Assembly (NCBI GenBank): GCA_016710325.1
Contig: JADJXK010000002.1
Span: forward strand, 3,968,001-4,032,000
Source: Candidatus Leptofilum proximum
GTDB lineage: Bacteria > Chloroflexota > Anaerolineae > Promineifilales > Promineifilaceae
Direction: 5' to 3'
DNA length: 64,000 bases
The notes beneath the pieces are model-generated. The model ran no database searches and was not told the origin of the DNA. It saw only the letters and a program-made list of their open reading frames with translations. Position numbers and translations under genes: made by a program. This document shows positions 25,854-33,497 of this stretch, one piece after another (positions within the stretch are counted from its first letter, which is position 1; every line of letters starts with the position of its first letter).

Positions 25854-26270
25854 TTATCGAGCATTTATTTCTGCAAGAACAGGTTTTATATCAATGATAG
25901 GTGTCCCGTCAATTGCCTCGATGGGGGCAACTTTTAGATGATGCCTATCCATTTGCAAGACGTAAACCTGGTGAAGTCCAATTGGGTTGGGGCGATCTGG
26001 AGATCGTGTGGCAAACACGCCGGTCAATGACCTCTCAAGCTGGCCACGTGGATGAACCTGAAGCACGTCCCGCTGCGCCTGGTGCAGCCATGTCAAAACA
26101 ATCAAGCTGTCACCCACATGGATACCAGCAACGCCTGGTGCAACCTTGGGCGTTAATTCCAGCCATGCCTCGTAACCGCCCTCGTCTCCCTGCCGAGGAG
26201 CATCTGCCAAATTGATTAACTCTGAGTGGATCACTCCGATTGGTTTTATCGCCAAGCTGTTTTCAACCAT
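25854..26270 (-). CDS. trmO: tRNA (adenine(37)-N6)-methyltransferase TrmO
   Basis: 138 aa, the length of the short TrmO/YaeB (UPF0066) proteins. Family pattern IKPIGVIHSEL at the N-terminus, LIVLTWLHQAQRD near 56 and GVFATRSPDRPNPIGLHQV near 84, the SAM-binding signature. It N6-methylates the t6A37 nucleoside of tRNAs decoding ACY. Same strand as the PNPOx gene downstream and the ECF factor upstream. Confidence 0.88.
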   Translation of the reverse strand: MVENSLAIKPIGVIHSELINLADAPRQGDEGGYEAWLELTPKVAPGVAGIHVGDSLIVLTWLHQAQRDVLQVHPRGQLERSLTGVFATRSPDRPNPIGLHQVYVLQMDRHHLKVAPIEAIDGTPIIDIKPVLAEINAR

Positions 26271-26307
26271 GTTGCCTCCTTATTTACGGCCGTTTACTCA
26301 ATCCCGC

Positions 26308-27567
26308 TCACCACCCAAGTATTTCATCCAGCCGCCGCTGCAGAAACGCTCGTTCCGCGCCATTGCCGCACAGAGCAATCGCCTGCTCGTAAGCCCCCGC
26401 CGCCGCCTCAAACTGCTGCGCGCGCCGCAGCAAATCGGCGCGGGCTACGTGGTAGGGATAAAAATCGGCCACCCCCTCAATCCGGTGCAGCAGCGCCAGA
26501 CCTGCGGCCGGACTCTGGGCCATGGCCACCGCCACGGCACGATTCACGGCAACAACAGGGGTGGGCATCATCACGAGGAGGGTGTTGTACAGCGCGGCAA
26601 TTTGCCGCCAGTCGGTGGCTTCCGCCGCTGGCGCTTCTGCATGGAGGGCGCTGATGGCTGCCTGGACCTGGTATGGCCCTGGGGCAAACAGAGCCAGCGC
26701 CTCGTCCAGCACCGCCAATCCTTCGGTAATTTTTGCCTGGTCCCACCGGGTACGATCCTGTTCATCCAGCAGGACAAGTTCACCAGCGGCGTTTAGCCGG
26801 GTTTCATGGCGGGAATCGTGCAGCAGCATCAGCGCCAGCAGGCCACGCGCTTCGGCGCTTTGCGGCAGCAAGGCTACCAGGACGCGCCCCAGGCGAATCG
26901 CCTCATCACACAGCTCGTGCCGGGTCAGCATCGCACCCGCTGTGTCCTTGGTGGCGACGTCATCAGTGGTGGCGTCACCGGTGGTGACGTACCCCTCGTT
27001 GAAGATGAGGTAAATCACCGCCAGCAGCGCCTGCAATCGTTCGGGCAGCAGATCGGCGGGCGGTACGCGGTAGGGGATGCCCGCGTCGCGGATTTTGCGC
27101 CGGGCCCGGGCCAGCCGTTGGGCCATAGTGGGCACAGGCACCAGGAACGCCCGCGCCACTTCCGGGGTCGATAAACCGCCGAGGGTGTGCAGCGTCAGCG
27201 CCACCTGGGCTTCCAGCGCCAGGGCCGGATGGCAGCAGGTGAACATCAGTTTTAGACGCTCGTCGGGAATTACATCGTCCATGGTGGGTTCGTCCTGAGT
27301 AGCGAGAGTTTCGATCTGGATCGTGTGACGCTCTTGGGCCGCCGCCCGGCGCACCCGGTCGATGGCGCGGCGTTTGGCCACGGTCATCAACCAGGCGCCG
27401 GGGTTCCGGGGCACACCGTTTGCAGGCCATTGTTCCAGCGCGTTGACCAGGGCATCTTGCAGGGCATCTTCCGCCAGGACAAAATCGCCTAGCTGGCTGA
27501 TGAGGGCTGCGAGAACACGGCCGTATTCCTCGCGAAAGGTGGCTTCAATCTGTGCCGTTATGGTCAT
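26308..27567 (-). CDS. ECF42-type RNA polymerase sigma factor with C-terminal TPR extension
   Basis: 419 aa, about twice the length of a simple ECF factor. Region 2 (residues ~10-75: LGDFVLAEDALQDALVNAL, WLMTVAKRRAIDRVRR) and region 4 (~115-165: LSTPEVARAFLVPVPTMAQRLARARRKI) are followed by ~250 residues of helical DUF6596/TPR-like extension (VIYLIFNEGY, GLLALMLLHDSRH, VAVNRAVAVAMAQSPAAGL). ECF42 factors are typically encoded with a DGPF/YCII protein and lack a classical anti-sigma factor, exactly as here. The extension is thought to control activity. Confidence 0.9.
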   Translation of the reverse strand: MTITAQIEATFREEYGRVLAALISQLGDFVLAEDALQDALVNALEQWPANGVPRNPGAWLMTVAKRRAIDRVRRAAAQERHTIQIETLATQDEPTMDDVIPDERLKLMFTCCHPALALEAQVALTLHTLGGLSTPEVARAFLVPVPTMAQRLARARRKIRDAGIPYRVPPADLLPERLQALLAVIYLIFNEGYVTTGDATTDDVATKDTAGAMLTRHELCDEAIRLGRVLVALLPQSAEARGLLALMLLHDSRHETRLNAAGELVLLDEQDRTRWDQAKITEGLAVLDEALALFAPGPYQVQAAISALHAEAPAAEATDWRQIAALYNTLLVMMPTPVVAVNRAVAVAMAQSPAAGLALLHRIEGVADFYPYHVARADLLRRAQQFEAAAGAYEQAIALCGNGAERAFLQRRLDEILGW

Positions 27568-27579
27568 CTGCTGTGGTTG

Positions 27580-27930
27580 TTATACCTGGTCCCACAGAGG
27601 CCGGATTTCGACGGAGCCGTACCGGGCATGGGGAACTTTGGTGGCCCAGCGAATGGCTTCATCCAGGTCCTGGCAGTTTAGCATCAAAAATCCACCCAGC
27701 TGTTCATGTGTTTCGGCAAACGGACCATCCGTGGTTAACGCCTTGTCTTCCCGAATACGCACGGTTGTGGCCGTGCTAACAGATGCCAGACCGTTGTTGG
27801 CCAGCAGCACCCCGGCGGCTTTTGCCTCTTTTAACAGGGTCTGCCACTCCTTGCCGATGGCCTCGTATTCTTCGGGGGTAAAATTTGGTGCTTCAGCTTC
27901 GCTGGCGTACATCAGTAGCATGTATTTCAT
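27580..27930 (-). CDS. DGPF-motif YCII-related protein, ECF42 partner
   Basis: 116 aa. MKYMLLMY start and the diagnostic TTDGPFAETHEQLGGF near residue 65 identify the DGPF/YCII family (ferredoxin-like alpha/beta fold). It lies 12 bases upstream of the ECF42 sigma gene on the same strand, the conserved genomic pairing. It may be part of the sensory circuit or a target of the sigma factor; its biochemical role is unknown. Confidence 0.9.
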   Translation of the reverse strand: MKYMLLMYASEAEAPNFTPEEYEAIGKEWQTLLKEAKAAGVLLANNGLASVSTATTVRIREDKALTTDGPFAETHEQLGGFLMLNCQDLDEAIRWATKVPHARYGSVEIRPLWDQV

Positions 27931-27958
27931 GATTTTATTCTCCTGTTGAAATCGATCC

Positions 27959-28408
27959 TCAGCTCACTGCTTTTTTTACCAGGGCGATGATCCTTTCCTC
28001 TTCAACGGCCGTCAACTGCTTCAGTGCAAAGGCAGTGGGCCACATGGGGCCTTCGTCGAGGTTCGCCTCGTCGCTGAAGCCAAGCGTCGCGTATCTGGAG
28101 TTGAACTTCTGGGCACTTTGGAAGAAGCAAACAACCTTGCCATCCCGGGCATAGGCGGGCATCCCGTACCAGGTTTTGGGCCAGAGGTCTGGGGCGGCGT
28201 CCGAGATGATCTCGTGAAGCCGCTGTGCCATGGCGCGTTCCGGTTCCGGCATCTCAGCGATTTTCTCGAACAGGTCCTTTTCTCCGTCTGTCCTTTTCTG
28301 GTTCGCGCGCGCTTCCGCCTTCAGCTCTTTGGCGCGTTCCTTCATCGCCGCTTGTTCTTCGTTTGTGAATCCCTTGCTCTTCTTAGTGGTACTCTTGCTT
28401 TGGTTCAT
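27959..28408 (-). CDS. DUF1801-family protein
   Basis: 149 aa from the ATG at 28408, which has AAGGAGC upstream. Lys/Ala-rich N-terminal ~55 residues (KKSKGFTNEEQAAMKERAKELKAEARANQ, probably helical) precede a DUF1801-like domain with PEPERAMAQRLHEII, WPKTWYGMPAYARDGKVVCFF and YATLGFSDEANLDEG. Related small proteins include the Bacillus frataxin-like YdhG. Lies just upstream of the DGPF/ECF42 pair on the same strand and may belong to its transcript. Confidence 0.78.
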   Translation of the reverse strand: MNQSKSTTKKSKGFTNEEQAAMKERAKELKAEARANQKRTDGEKDLFEKIAEMPEPERAMAQRLHEIISDAAPDLWPKTWYGMPAYARDGKVVCFFQSAQKFNSRYATLGFSDEANLDEGPMWPTAFALKQLTAVEEERIIALVKKAVS

Positions 28409-28554
28409 GAGAAGCTCCTTTTCTCTAACTGATGAATTCCGGCTTATTTTTGCCGTTCTATCAAAACGTCGTCCAGAGCAGTGCCAAAATGACAGAGCGA
28501 TGGGGCTTCTCATCTTTTACTCATAAATGTGTTGAGGTCAGCGTCAAGCTGAAG

Positions 28555-28923
28555 TCACCCTTTGACGTAGGAGAGCTTTTCCGAGATGAGGTTGTTTTTT
28601 ATGCGGAAAACATCAACGCCGCGCACGTGCCCGGCATTACCGGCCGCATCTACCCAATCGTAGCGCCAGCGCATCACGCAGTGAACGCCCTGTCCAAAGA
28701 TTTCTTCAATTTCGATGTGGGCCTGGGGCGACTGGCGGAAGAAATCGTGCCAGAATTGGGTAACGGCTTCTCGCCCGGTGTAAACCGTGCCGTCGGGCGC
28801 AGGTGAGGTGTTTTCGAAGATGCAGTCGTCGCTCATGAGGGCCATCATGCCGGTGACGTCATGGTGGTTGAAGGCTTCGTTGAACTTGAGGACAAGGTTT
28901 ATGCTTGTTTCAGCTTCTGACAT
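28555..28923 (-). CDS. SnoaL/NTF2-like ketosteroid-isomerase-fold protein
   Basis: 122 aa. The cone-shaped SnoaL pattern is clear: LKFNEAFNHHDVTGMMALMSDDCIFENTSP, YTGREAVTQFWHDFF and MRWRYDW. Probably a small-molecule isomerase/hydrolase or ligand binder. The ATG at 28923 overlaps the 3' end of the DUF421 gene by 14 bases, so coupled translation is likely. The longer frame upstream overlaps that gene and is rejected. Confidence 0.8.
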   Translation of the reverse strand: MSEAETSINLVLKFNEAFNHHDVTGMMALMSDDCIFENTSPAPDGTVYTGREAVTQFWHDFFRQSPQAHIEIEEIFGQGVHCVMRWRYDWVDAAGNAGHVRGVDVFRIKNNLISEKLSYVKG

Positions 28924-29422
28924 TACCTGATGGCCCCTTCTCACAAATAAAAGTGATGGTGCCGTCACCTTCCATGTATGCTTCGCTGACGGTAGCGAGG
29001 TCTTCCAGGCCAGCGCGGTGCAGTTGGGTAAGCAGTTCATCTTCCGTGACGAGCTCTTGGCGCATGTTTTGGTGCAGCATGAGGCCGTTTTTTACCAAAA
29101 GCAGCGCCGGGGGATTGTAAAATCGCTGGAAGCGCGGCCAGCGCGATCCCAGCCAGTCCAGCACGTAGCTCCAGGTAGAAATAGTCGCTACCAGGATGAT
29201 GCCATCCGTCACCGAGACGTGTTCGCGCGCCATGGCGTTTTGCGAAGCGGCGGCCACGAGCGCAATCATCAGCATATCACCCAGGCCAATGGAGCTGCTG
29301 CCGATGCGCTTAAACGTCAGCCGCAGGACGACAAACAGTACCAGGTACATCGCCGTGCCGCGAATGATGGTTTCTAAAATGGGTGCACTGGGCACAAAGA
29401 TGGATTGCCAGTCGATGTTCAT
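28910..29422 (-). CDS. DUF421 (YetF/YcaP-type) membrane protein
   Basis: 170 aa. Three N-terminal hydrophobic segments (residues ~17-38, 45-62, 70-92) with GLGDMLMIALVAAASQNAM, then a cytoplasmic domain with FYNPPALLLVKNGLMLHQNMRQELVTEDELLTQLHRAGLEDL, the DUF421 signature. Found widely in bacteria and linked to envelope or sporulation stress in Bacillus; function unresolved. Confidence 0.85.
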   Translation of the reverse strand: MNIDWQSIFVPSAPILETIIRGTAMYLVLFVVLRLTFKRIGSSSIGLGDMLMIALVAAASQNAMAREHVSVTDGIILVATISTWSYVLDWLGSRWPRFQRFYNPPALLLVKNGLMLHQNMRQELVTEDELLTQLHRAGLEDLATVSEAYMEGDGTITFICEKGPSGNVRS

Positions 29423-29557
29423 GCGCGAATTATAATCGGAAGTTTGGCTAAGCAGCCAGTGGTGTGTTCAAGTTGGGTAAATCTGGCGTGGTTTGTATTG
29501 ATGAAGGGATGGGATACGGCCGTCCTCCCCCGCTTGGTGACTTGTTTCACTCAAAAA

Positions 29558-29573
29558 TGTGACAAACCTCACA
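29558..29573. promoter_or_regulatory. CRP/FNR-family palindrome TGTGAcaaaccTCACA
   Basis: A perfect match to the TGTGA-N6-TCACA consensus, 122 bases upstream of the SQR-like gene ATG and within its 270-base non-coding leader. Position and symmetry suggest activation or repression by a CRP/FNR-superfamily regulator. Confidence 0.65.
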
Positions 29574-29694
29574 AAAAATAAATGACATAGCGGTTTTTCA
29601 AAGGGGTAAGGATGCGCTTAAATAAGCCGCACCTATCGGTTTGTCTACCCCCTAAGTTGCTGTCCAGAACAACTCAGCGGAAAAGGAGTCCAGA

Positions 29695-31128
29695 ATGGCT
29701 AAGATTGTAATTATTGGCGCCGGTTTTGCCGGTCATACGGCCGCTTTATACCTCGGTGATGCCATTGGTAAACAGCATGATGTCACTATGATCAATCGTC
29801 ATGAGCACTTTTACTATATTCCTTCCTGGGTGTGGGTGGGCATTGGCCGGATGCCGGTGGAGAAGACACGTTTTGCCCTCAGGCCAGTGTACGACAAAAA
29901 GCACGTCAACTTTATTCATGGCAAGGCAACCGAGGTTCATCCCGATACACAGTTTGTGGTAGTAGAAAATGCCGACGATGGACAAATCGTGCAGGTGCCG
30001 TACGACTATTTGCTCATCGCGACGGGACCCAAGCTGGCCTACGAGGCGACCGAAGGGCTCGGCCCGGCGCACAACTATGCGCAGTCGATTTGCACCGCGC
30101 CCCATGCCGTGCAGAGCCGGGATGTCTACTTTGAGAACATCGAGCGCATGAAGAAGGGTGAAAAGCGCAAGTTTGTCATCGGCACGGGCAATCCGGGGGC
30201 AACCTGCCAGGGCGCGGCGTTTGAATACATCACCAACATTCACAAGGACCTGGTGCGGCGCGGCCTGCGCGACAAAGTGGATTTGCACTGGCTGTCCAAC
30301 GAACGGACCGCGGGCGATTTTGGCGTGCGTGGCATTCAGGCCAAGTATCGGGGCAAAGTGCTGTCGAGCGAGGCGTTTATTTCGGCCGTTTTTAAAGAGT
30401 ACAACATCACCTGGGAAGTGCAGAAAGGTGTGCACAAAATCGATGACCAGCGTATTTACTGGGAAGATTACGACGGCAATTATGGCGACACCACATACGA
30501 CTTTTCCATGCTCATCCCCAAGTTTATGGGCATTCCGCTCAAGTACGTTGGTAAAGATGGCGAAGATGTGTCTGACCGGGTGGTGAACAAGGCGGGTTTT
30601 GTGAAGGTAGATGGCATTTACGACCTGCCCTACGACCGCCTGATGATGAACCCTACCGCCTGGCCGGAGCTGTACCAAAACCCGTATTACCACAACATTT
30701 TTGCCGCGGGCATCGCCTTTGCCCCACCAGGGCCTATTTCGATTCCACACGAAACCAAAAACGGCACACAAATTACGGCCGCTCCACCGCGCACTGGCAT
30801 GGTCTCGGGCATCATCGGCCGGATTGTGGGCAAAAACATTGCAGATTTGGTGAAACACGGCCGTATGACCCACAGCGAACGCATGACAGAAATGGCCGCG
30901 GCGTGTATCGCCTCCATGGGCGACTCCCTTTGGGACGGCTCGGCAGCCACCATCATGATCTACCCGGTGGTGCCCGACTTCCGCCGCTACCCCAACGAAG
31001 AAGGGCGCGACTCCTTTGTGACCCACATGGAAATGGGGCTGGGCGGCGCCTGGATGAAGCGCCTGATCCACACTACCTTTATGCACAAGCTCCAGGGACG
31101 CGTGGGCTGGAAAATGATTCCTGAATAA
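29695..31128 (+). CDS. sulfide:quinone oxidoreductase-like flavoprotein
   Basis: 477 aa two-dinucleotide-binding flavoprotein. The FAD motif GAGFAGHTAALYLG is at residues 8-21, YDYLLIATGP near 103, and a C-terminal FAD/quinone region with NIFAAGIAFAPPGP near 342. Candidate redox cysteines are in ICTAP (~133), GATCQGA (~167) and AAACIAS (~404). A conserved cysteine triad would fit SQR, which oxidises sulfide at the membrane and reduces quinone. An AAAAGGAG site precedes the ATG. It is preceded by a CRP-like site and followed 17 bases later by a 49-aa ORF. FCSD or another NDH-II-like enzyme are alternatives. Confidence 0.78.
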   Translation: MAKIVIIGAGFAGHTAALYLGDAIGKQHDVTMINRHEHFYYIPSWVWVGIGRMPVEKTRFALRPVYDKKHVNFIHGKATEVHPDTQFVVVENADDGQIVQVPYDYLLIATGPKLAYEATEGLGPAHNYAQSICTAPHAVQSRDVYFENIERMKKGEKRKFVIGTGNPGATCQGAAFEYITNIHKDLVRRGLRDKVDLHWLSNERTAGDFGVRGIQAKYRGKVLSSEAFISAVFKEYNITWEVQKGVHKIDDQRIYWEDYDGNYGDTTYDFSMLIPKFMGIPLKYVGKDGEDVSDRVVNKAGFVKVDGIYDLPYDRLMMNPTAWPELYQNPYYHNIFAAGIAFAPPGPISIPHETKNGTQITAAPPRTGMVSGIIGRIVGKNIADLVKHGRMTHSERMTEMAAACIASMGDSLWDGSAATIMIYPVVPDFRRYPNEEGRDSFVTHMEMGLGGAWMKRLIHTTFMHKLQGRVGWKMIPE

Positions 31129-31145
31129 ATTTGGAGGGCAAACTT

Positions 31146-31295
31146 ATGAGCGAAGAAAAAAAAGAAACGGCCGAACCGTTTGAAATTACCAACCAGGATC
31201 GTTTCTGGATGAACAACAAGCTGTTTCAGCTCTGGCGGTTTATTGTGCTCAACCTGAAAATCCTGAAAGCGGTGGATCACAGCAAACGTTCGTAA
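31146..31295 (+). CDS. 49-aa protein directly downstream of the SQR-like gene
   Basis: ATG at 31146, TAA at 31293-31295, preceded by TGGAGGGC. The product has an acidic Glu/Lys-rich N-terminus and a C-terminal half (FWMNNKLFQLWRFIVLNLKI) that would make an amphipathic or membrane-lying helix with a basic end (DHSKRS). No known family. Its spacing and coding-like composition suggest a small partner or membrane anchor for the flavoprotein. That role is inference. Confidence 0.6.
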   Translation: MSEEKKETAEPFEITNQDRFWMNNKLFQLWRFIVLNLKILKAVDHSKRS

Positions 31296-31400
31296 CGGCC
31301 GTTCCACCAACCCCTTCCTCTTTTTTTGTCGTCAGCCCGGTTGTTGACTGCTATACTCCACAACCACTTGATAAGAAGTTTTAAGAGGAAGGAGAAAACT

Positions 31401-32420
31401 ATGAAAATCAATTGGAAGTTGTCGAGTTTGCTGTTTTTGCTCTTCGTCGCCCTGCTGTTGGCCGCCTGTGGTTCTGGGGGAGACGAACCGGCAGCAGACA
31501 CTGAAACCAGCACAGAAACGGAGGAAACGGCCGTTGAAGACGCCGAAACTGCCGACGAGAAAATGACCATCGTCCTGGTGGAAAACGCCTGGTCCGCCTC
31601 CGAGCTGAACGTGGCCGTGGCCCAAATCCTGCTGGAAGATGAGCTGGGCTACCCCGTCGAAATCATCTCGCTGGATGAAAACGCCCAATGGCCCGCGCTG
31701 GCCTCCGGCGATGCGCATGCCAGCCTGGAAGTGTGGCCCTCCGGCCATGCCGCTAACGTGGAAGAGTACATTGAGGGGGCGGGCACCGTGGAAAACGGCG
31801 GGCTGCTTGGCCCCGTGGGCCGCATCGGCTGGTATATGCCCAGCTACTTGCTGGATGAAAACCCCGAACTGGCCACCTGGGAAGGGTTTACCAGCGATGA
31901 AGCCGCCGCGCTTTTTGCCACGGCCGAAACCGGCGACCAGGGCCAATTCCTGGGCGGCGACCCCAGCTTTGTCCAGTATGACGGCGACATCATCAACAAC
32001 CTGGGCATGCCGTTTGAGGTCGTTTTTGCCGGTTCCGAAGAAGCGATCCTGGCCCAGCTGGATACTGCCTACAGCCGCGAAGAACCGGTGCTGTTCTACT
32101 TCTGGACGCCACATTCCATCCACGCCAAGTATGACCTGGCTCGCGTGGAGCTGCCTGAATACAGCGATGAGTGCTATGCCGAAGCCGACTCTGGCGGCGT
32201 GGACTGCGACTATCCAGGTGATGATCTGTTTAAAATCTTCTGGTCCGGCCTGGCCGAAGCCGCTCCGGATGCCCACACGCTGCTGTCCAACATGAGCTAC
32301 AGCACTGAAGACCAGATTGAGATGATTGCGGCGGTGGAAATCGAAGGCCAGTCGGTGGAAGAAGCGGCCCAGGCCTGGGTGGACGCCAACGAGGACGTCT
32401 GGCGCACCTGGCTGCCGTAA
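31401..32420 (+). CDS. glycine betaine/choline ABC transporter substrate-binding lipoprotein
   Basis: 339 aa. Lipoprotein signal with lipobox LLAAC (Cys ~23) followed by an acidic Thr/Glu-rich linker, then an OpuAC domain: TIVLVENAWSASELNVAVAQILLEDELGYPVE near 60, WPSGH near 113, and W/Y-rich stretches such as GWYMPSYLLDENPE and FWTPHS that may form the aromatic cage for a quaternary amine. AGGAAGGAGAA precedes the ATG. The permease and ATPase genes lie downstream on the opposite strand, and the gene ends at its own terminator. Confidence 0.88.
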   Translation: MKINWKLSSLLFLLFVALLLAACGSGGDEPAADTETSTETEETAVEDAETADEKMTIVLVENAWSASELNVAVAQILLEDELGYPVEIISLDENAQWPALASGDAHASLEVWPSGHAANVEEYIEGAGTVENGGLLGPVGRIGWYMPSYLLDENPELATWEGFTSDEAAALFATAETGDQGQFLGGDPSFVQYDGDIINNLGMPFEVVFAGSEEAILAQLDTAYSREEPVLFYFWTPHSIHAKYDLARVELPEYSDECYAEADSGGVDCDYPGDDLFKIFWSGLAEAAPDAHTLLSNMSYSTEDQIEMIAAVEIEGQSVEEAAQAWVDANEDVWRTWLP

Positions 32421-32470
32421 AAATTTGGCTTGAACAGTTTGCTTTTTTGCGGACAATTGAGTTGTTTACA

Positions 32471-32507
32471 AAGCGGGTTGATGCTCTGGCAAAAACCCGC
32501 TTTTTTT
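32471..32507 (+). terminator. rho-independent terminator of the betaine-binding protein gene
   Basis: AAGCGGGTT (32471-32479) pairs with AACCCGCTT (32494-32502), followed by a seven-T run. Confidence 0.85.
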
Positions 32508-32517
32508 GTTGGGATGC

Positions 32518-32585
32518 ACAGCCACGGAGGGCGCAGAGATTTTAGAGATTTGAATTTCTCTTTTTCCTCGGTGCTCGCTGTGGCA
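32518..32585. repeat. CACGGAGGGCGCAGAGATTT inverted tract
   Basis: GCCACGGAGGGCGCAGAGATTTTAGAGATTT-like arm and inverted AATTTCTCTTTTTCCTCGGTGCTCGCTGTGG-like arm between the betaine-binding gene and the ModB-like gene. A one-armed relative occurs near 47893-47925. Confidence 0.6.
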
Positions 32586-32605
32586 AAAAGCCAGGATGCG
32601 TATTT

Positions 32606-33436
32606 TTGATGACAGCGGAGCAACAAGCAGCAGGAGATTCTTCCGGTTCGGCGCGGTGGATGGGGTGGGTAACGGCCGTTCTGGCCGCACTCATGACCTT
32701 CTTCCTCATCATGCCGCTGGTGGGGTTGGTGTGGCGTGCCCTGACCTTGCCAGGAACGGCCGTTCTGGACCAAAACAGCATCAGCGCCGCTATTTTGCTC
32801 AGCCTGACAACCACCGCCATCAGCGTGCTGCTCATCATCCTGCTGGGGACGCCGCTGGCGTACTACCTGGCGCGTTATCCGCTGCGCTTCAAGCGGCTGC
32901 TCACCATCTTCATCGAGCTGCCGATTGTGATGCCGCCAGTGGTGGCCGGGCTGGGCTTGCTGGCCGTTTTTGGCCGCCGGGGGCTGATTGGCCTGCCGCT
33001 GGCGCAGCTGGGAATAACGATTACGTTTTCGGGAACGGCCGTTGTCCTGGCCCAGGTGTTTGTCGCCTCCCCCTTCTACATTCGTGCCGCCCAGAGCCGC
33101 TTTGCCGCGCTGCCCCGCGAATACGAAGACGCGGCAGCGGTGGACGGCGCCAACCGGTGGCAGACGTTCCGCCACATCATGCTGCCCTTCAGCCGCAACG
33201 GGCTGCTGGCCGGGCTGATTCTCAGCTGGGCACGCGCCCTGGGGGAGTTTGGCGCCACGATTTTGTTTGCCGGAAACCTGCAAGGACGCACCCAGACGAT
33301 GCCGCTGTTGGTTTATACTTCGCTGGAGCGCGATTTGCGCATCACCTTCATCACCGCGCTCATCCTGCTGGGGATGGCGGTGGTGGCCTTTGGCATCACT
33401 CGCTGGCTAACGGGGCTGGATGCCCACGACCGGTAA
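32606..33436 (+). CDS. ModB-like ABC transporter permease (molybdate/tungstate/sulfate type)
   Basis: 276 aa with about six transmembrane helices (e.g. residues ~22-42, 66-90, 104-125, 140-160, 205-230, 245-265). The EAA loop AAAVDGANRWQTFRHIMLPFSRNG is near residue 173 and FIELPIVMPPVVAGLGLLAVFG near 112, both typical of ModB/CysT permeases. No ModA or ModC is encoded nearby; the neighbours are betaine-transport genes. It may use an ATPase encoded elsewhere. The stop codon lies at the edge of a GGTAATC repeat tract. Confidence 0.82.
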   Translation: MMTAEQQAAGDSSGSARWMGWVTAVLAALMTFFLIMPLVGLVWRALTLPGTAVLDQNSISAAILLSLTTTAISVLLIILLGTPLAYYLARYPLRFKRLLTIFIELPIVMPPVVAGLGLLAVFGRRGLIGLPLAQLGITITFSGTAVVLAQVFVASPFYIRAAQSRFAALPREYEDAAAVDGANRWQTFRHIMLPFSRNGLLAGLILSWARALGEFGATILFAGNLQGRTQTMPLLVYTSLERDLRITFITALILLGMAVVAFGITRWLTGLDAHDR

Positions 33437-33497
33437 TCCGTTATCGGTATTCGGTAATCCGTTTACCGACCACCGGTTACCGGTTACCGTTCACCGA
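33430..33497. repeat. GGTAATCCG/TTACCGG inverted tract
   Basis: GGTAATCCGTTATCGGTATTCGG-like arm and ACCGGTTACCGGTTACCG arm between two convergent permease genes. It supplies stop codons to both, and encodes the last residues (about TSVNGNR) of the double permease. Confidence 0.82.

Noticed and set aside
29746..31086. Antisense open frame of about 446 codons (- strand) opposite the SQR-like gene
   Set aside because: The SQR-like frame shows FAD motifs throughout; the opposite frame is His/Val-rich without known features.
32297..33283. Long - strand open frame opposite the ModB-like gene
   Set aside because: It runs across a terminator and a repeat tract and gives a Gln/His-rich product; the + strand permease has clear transmembrane and EAA-loop features.
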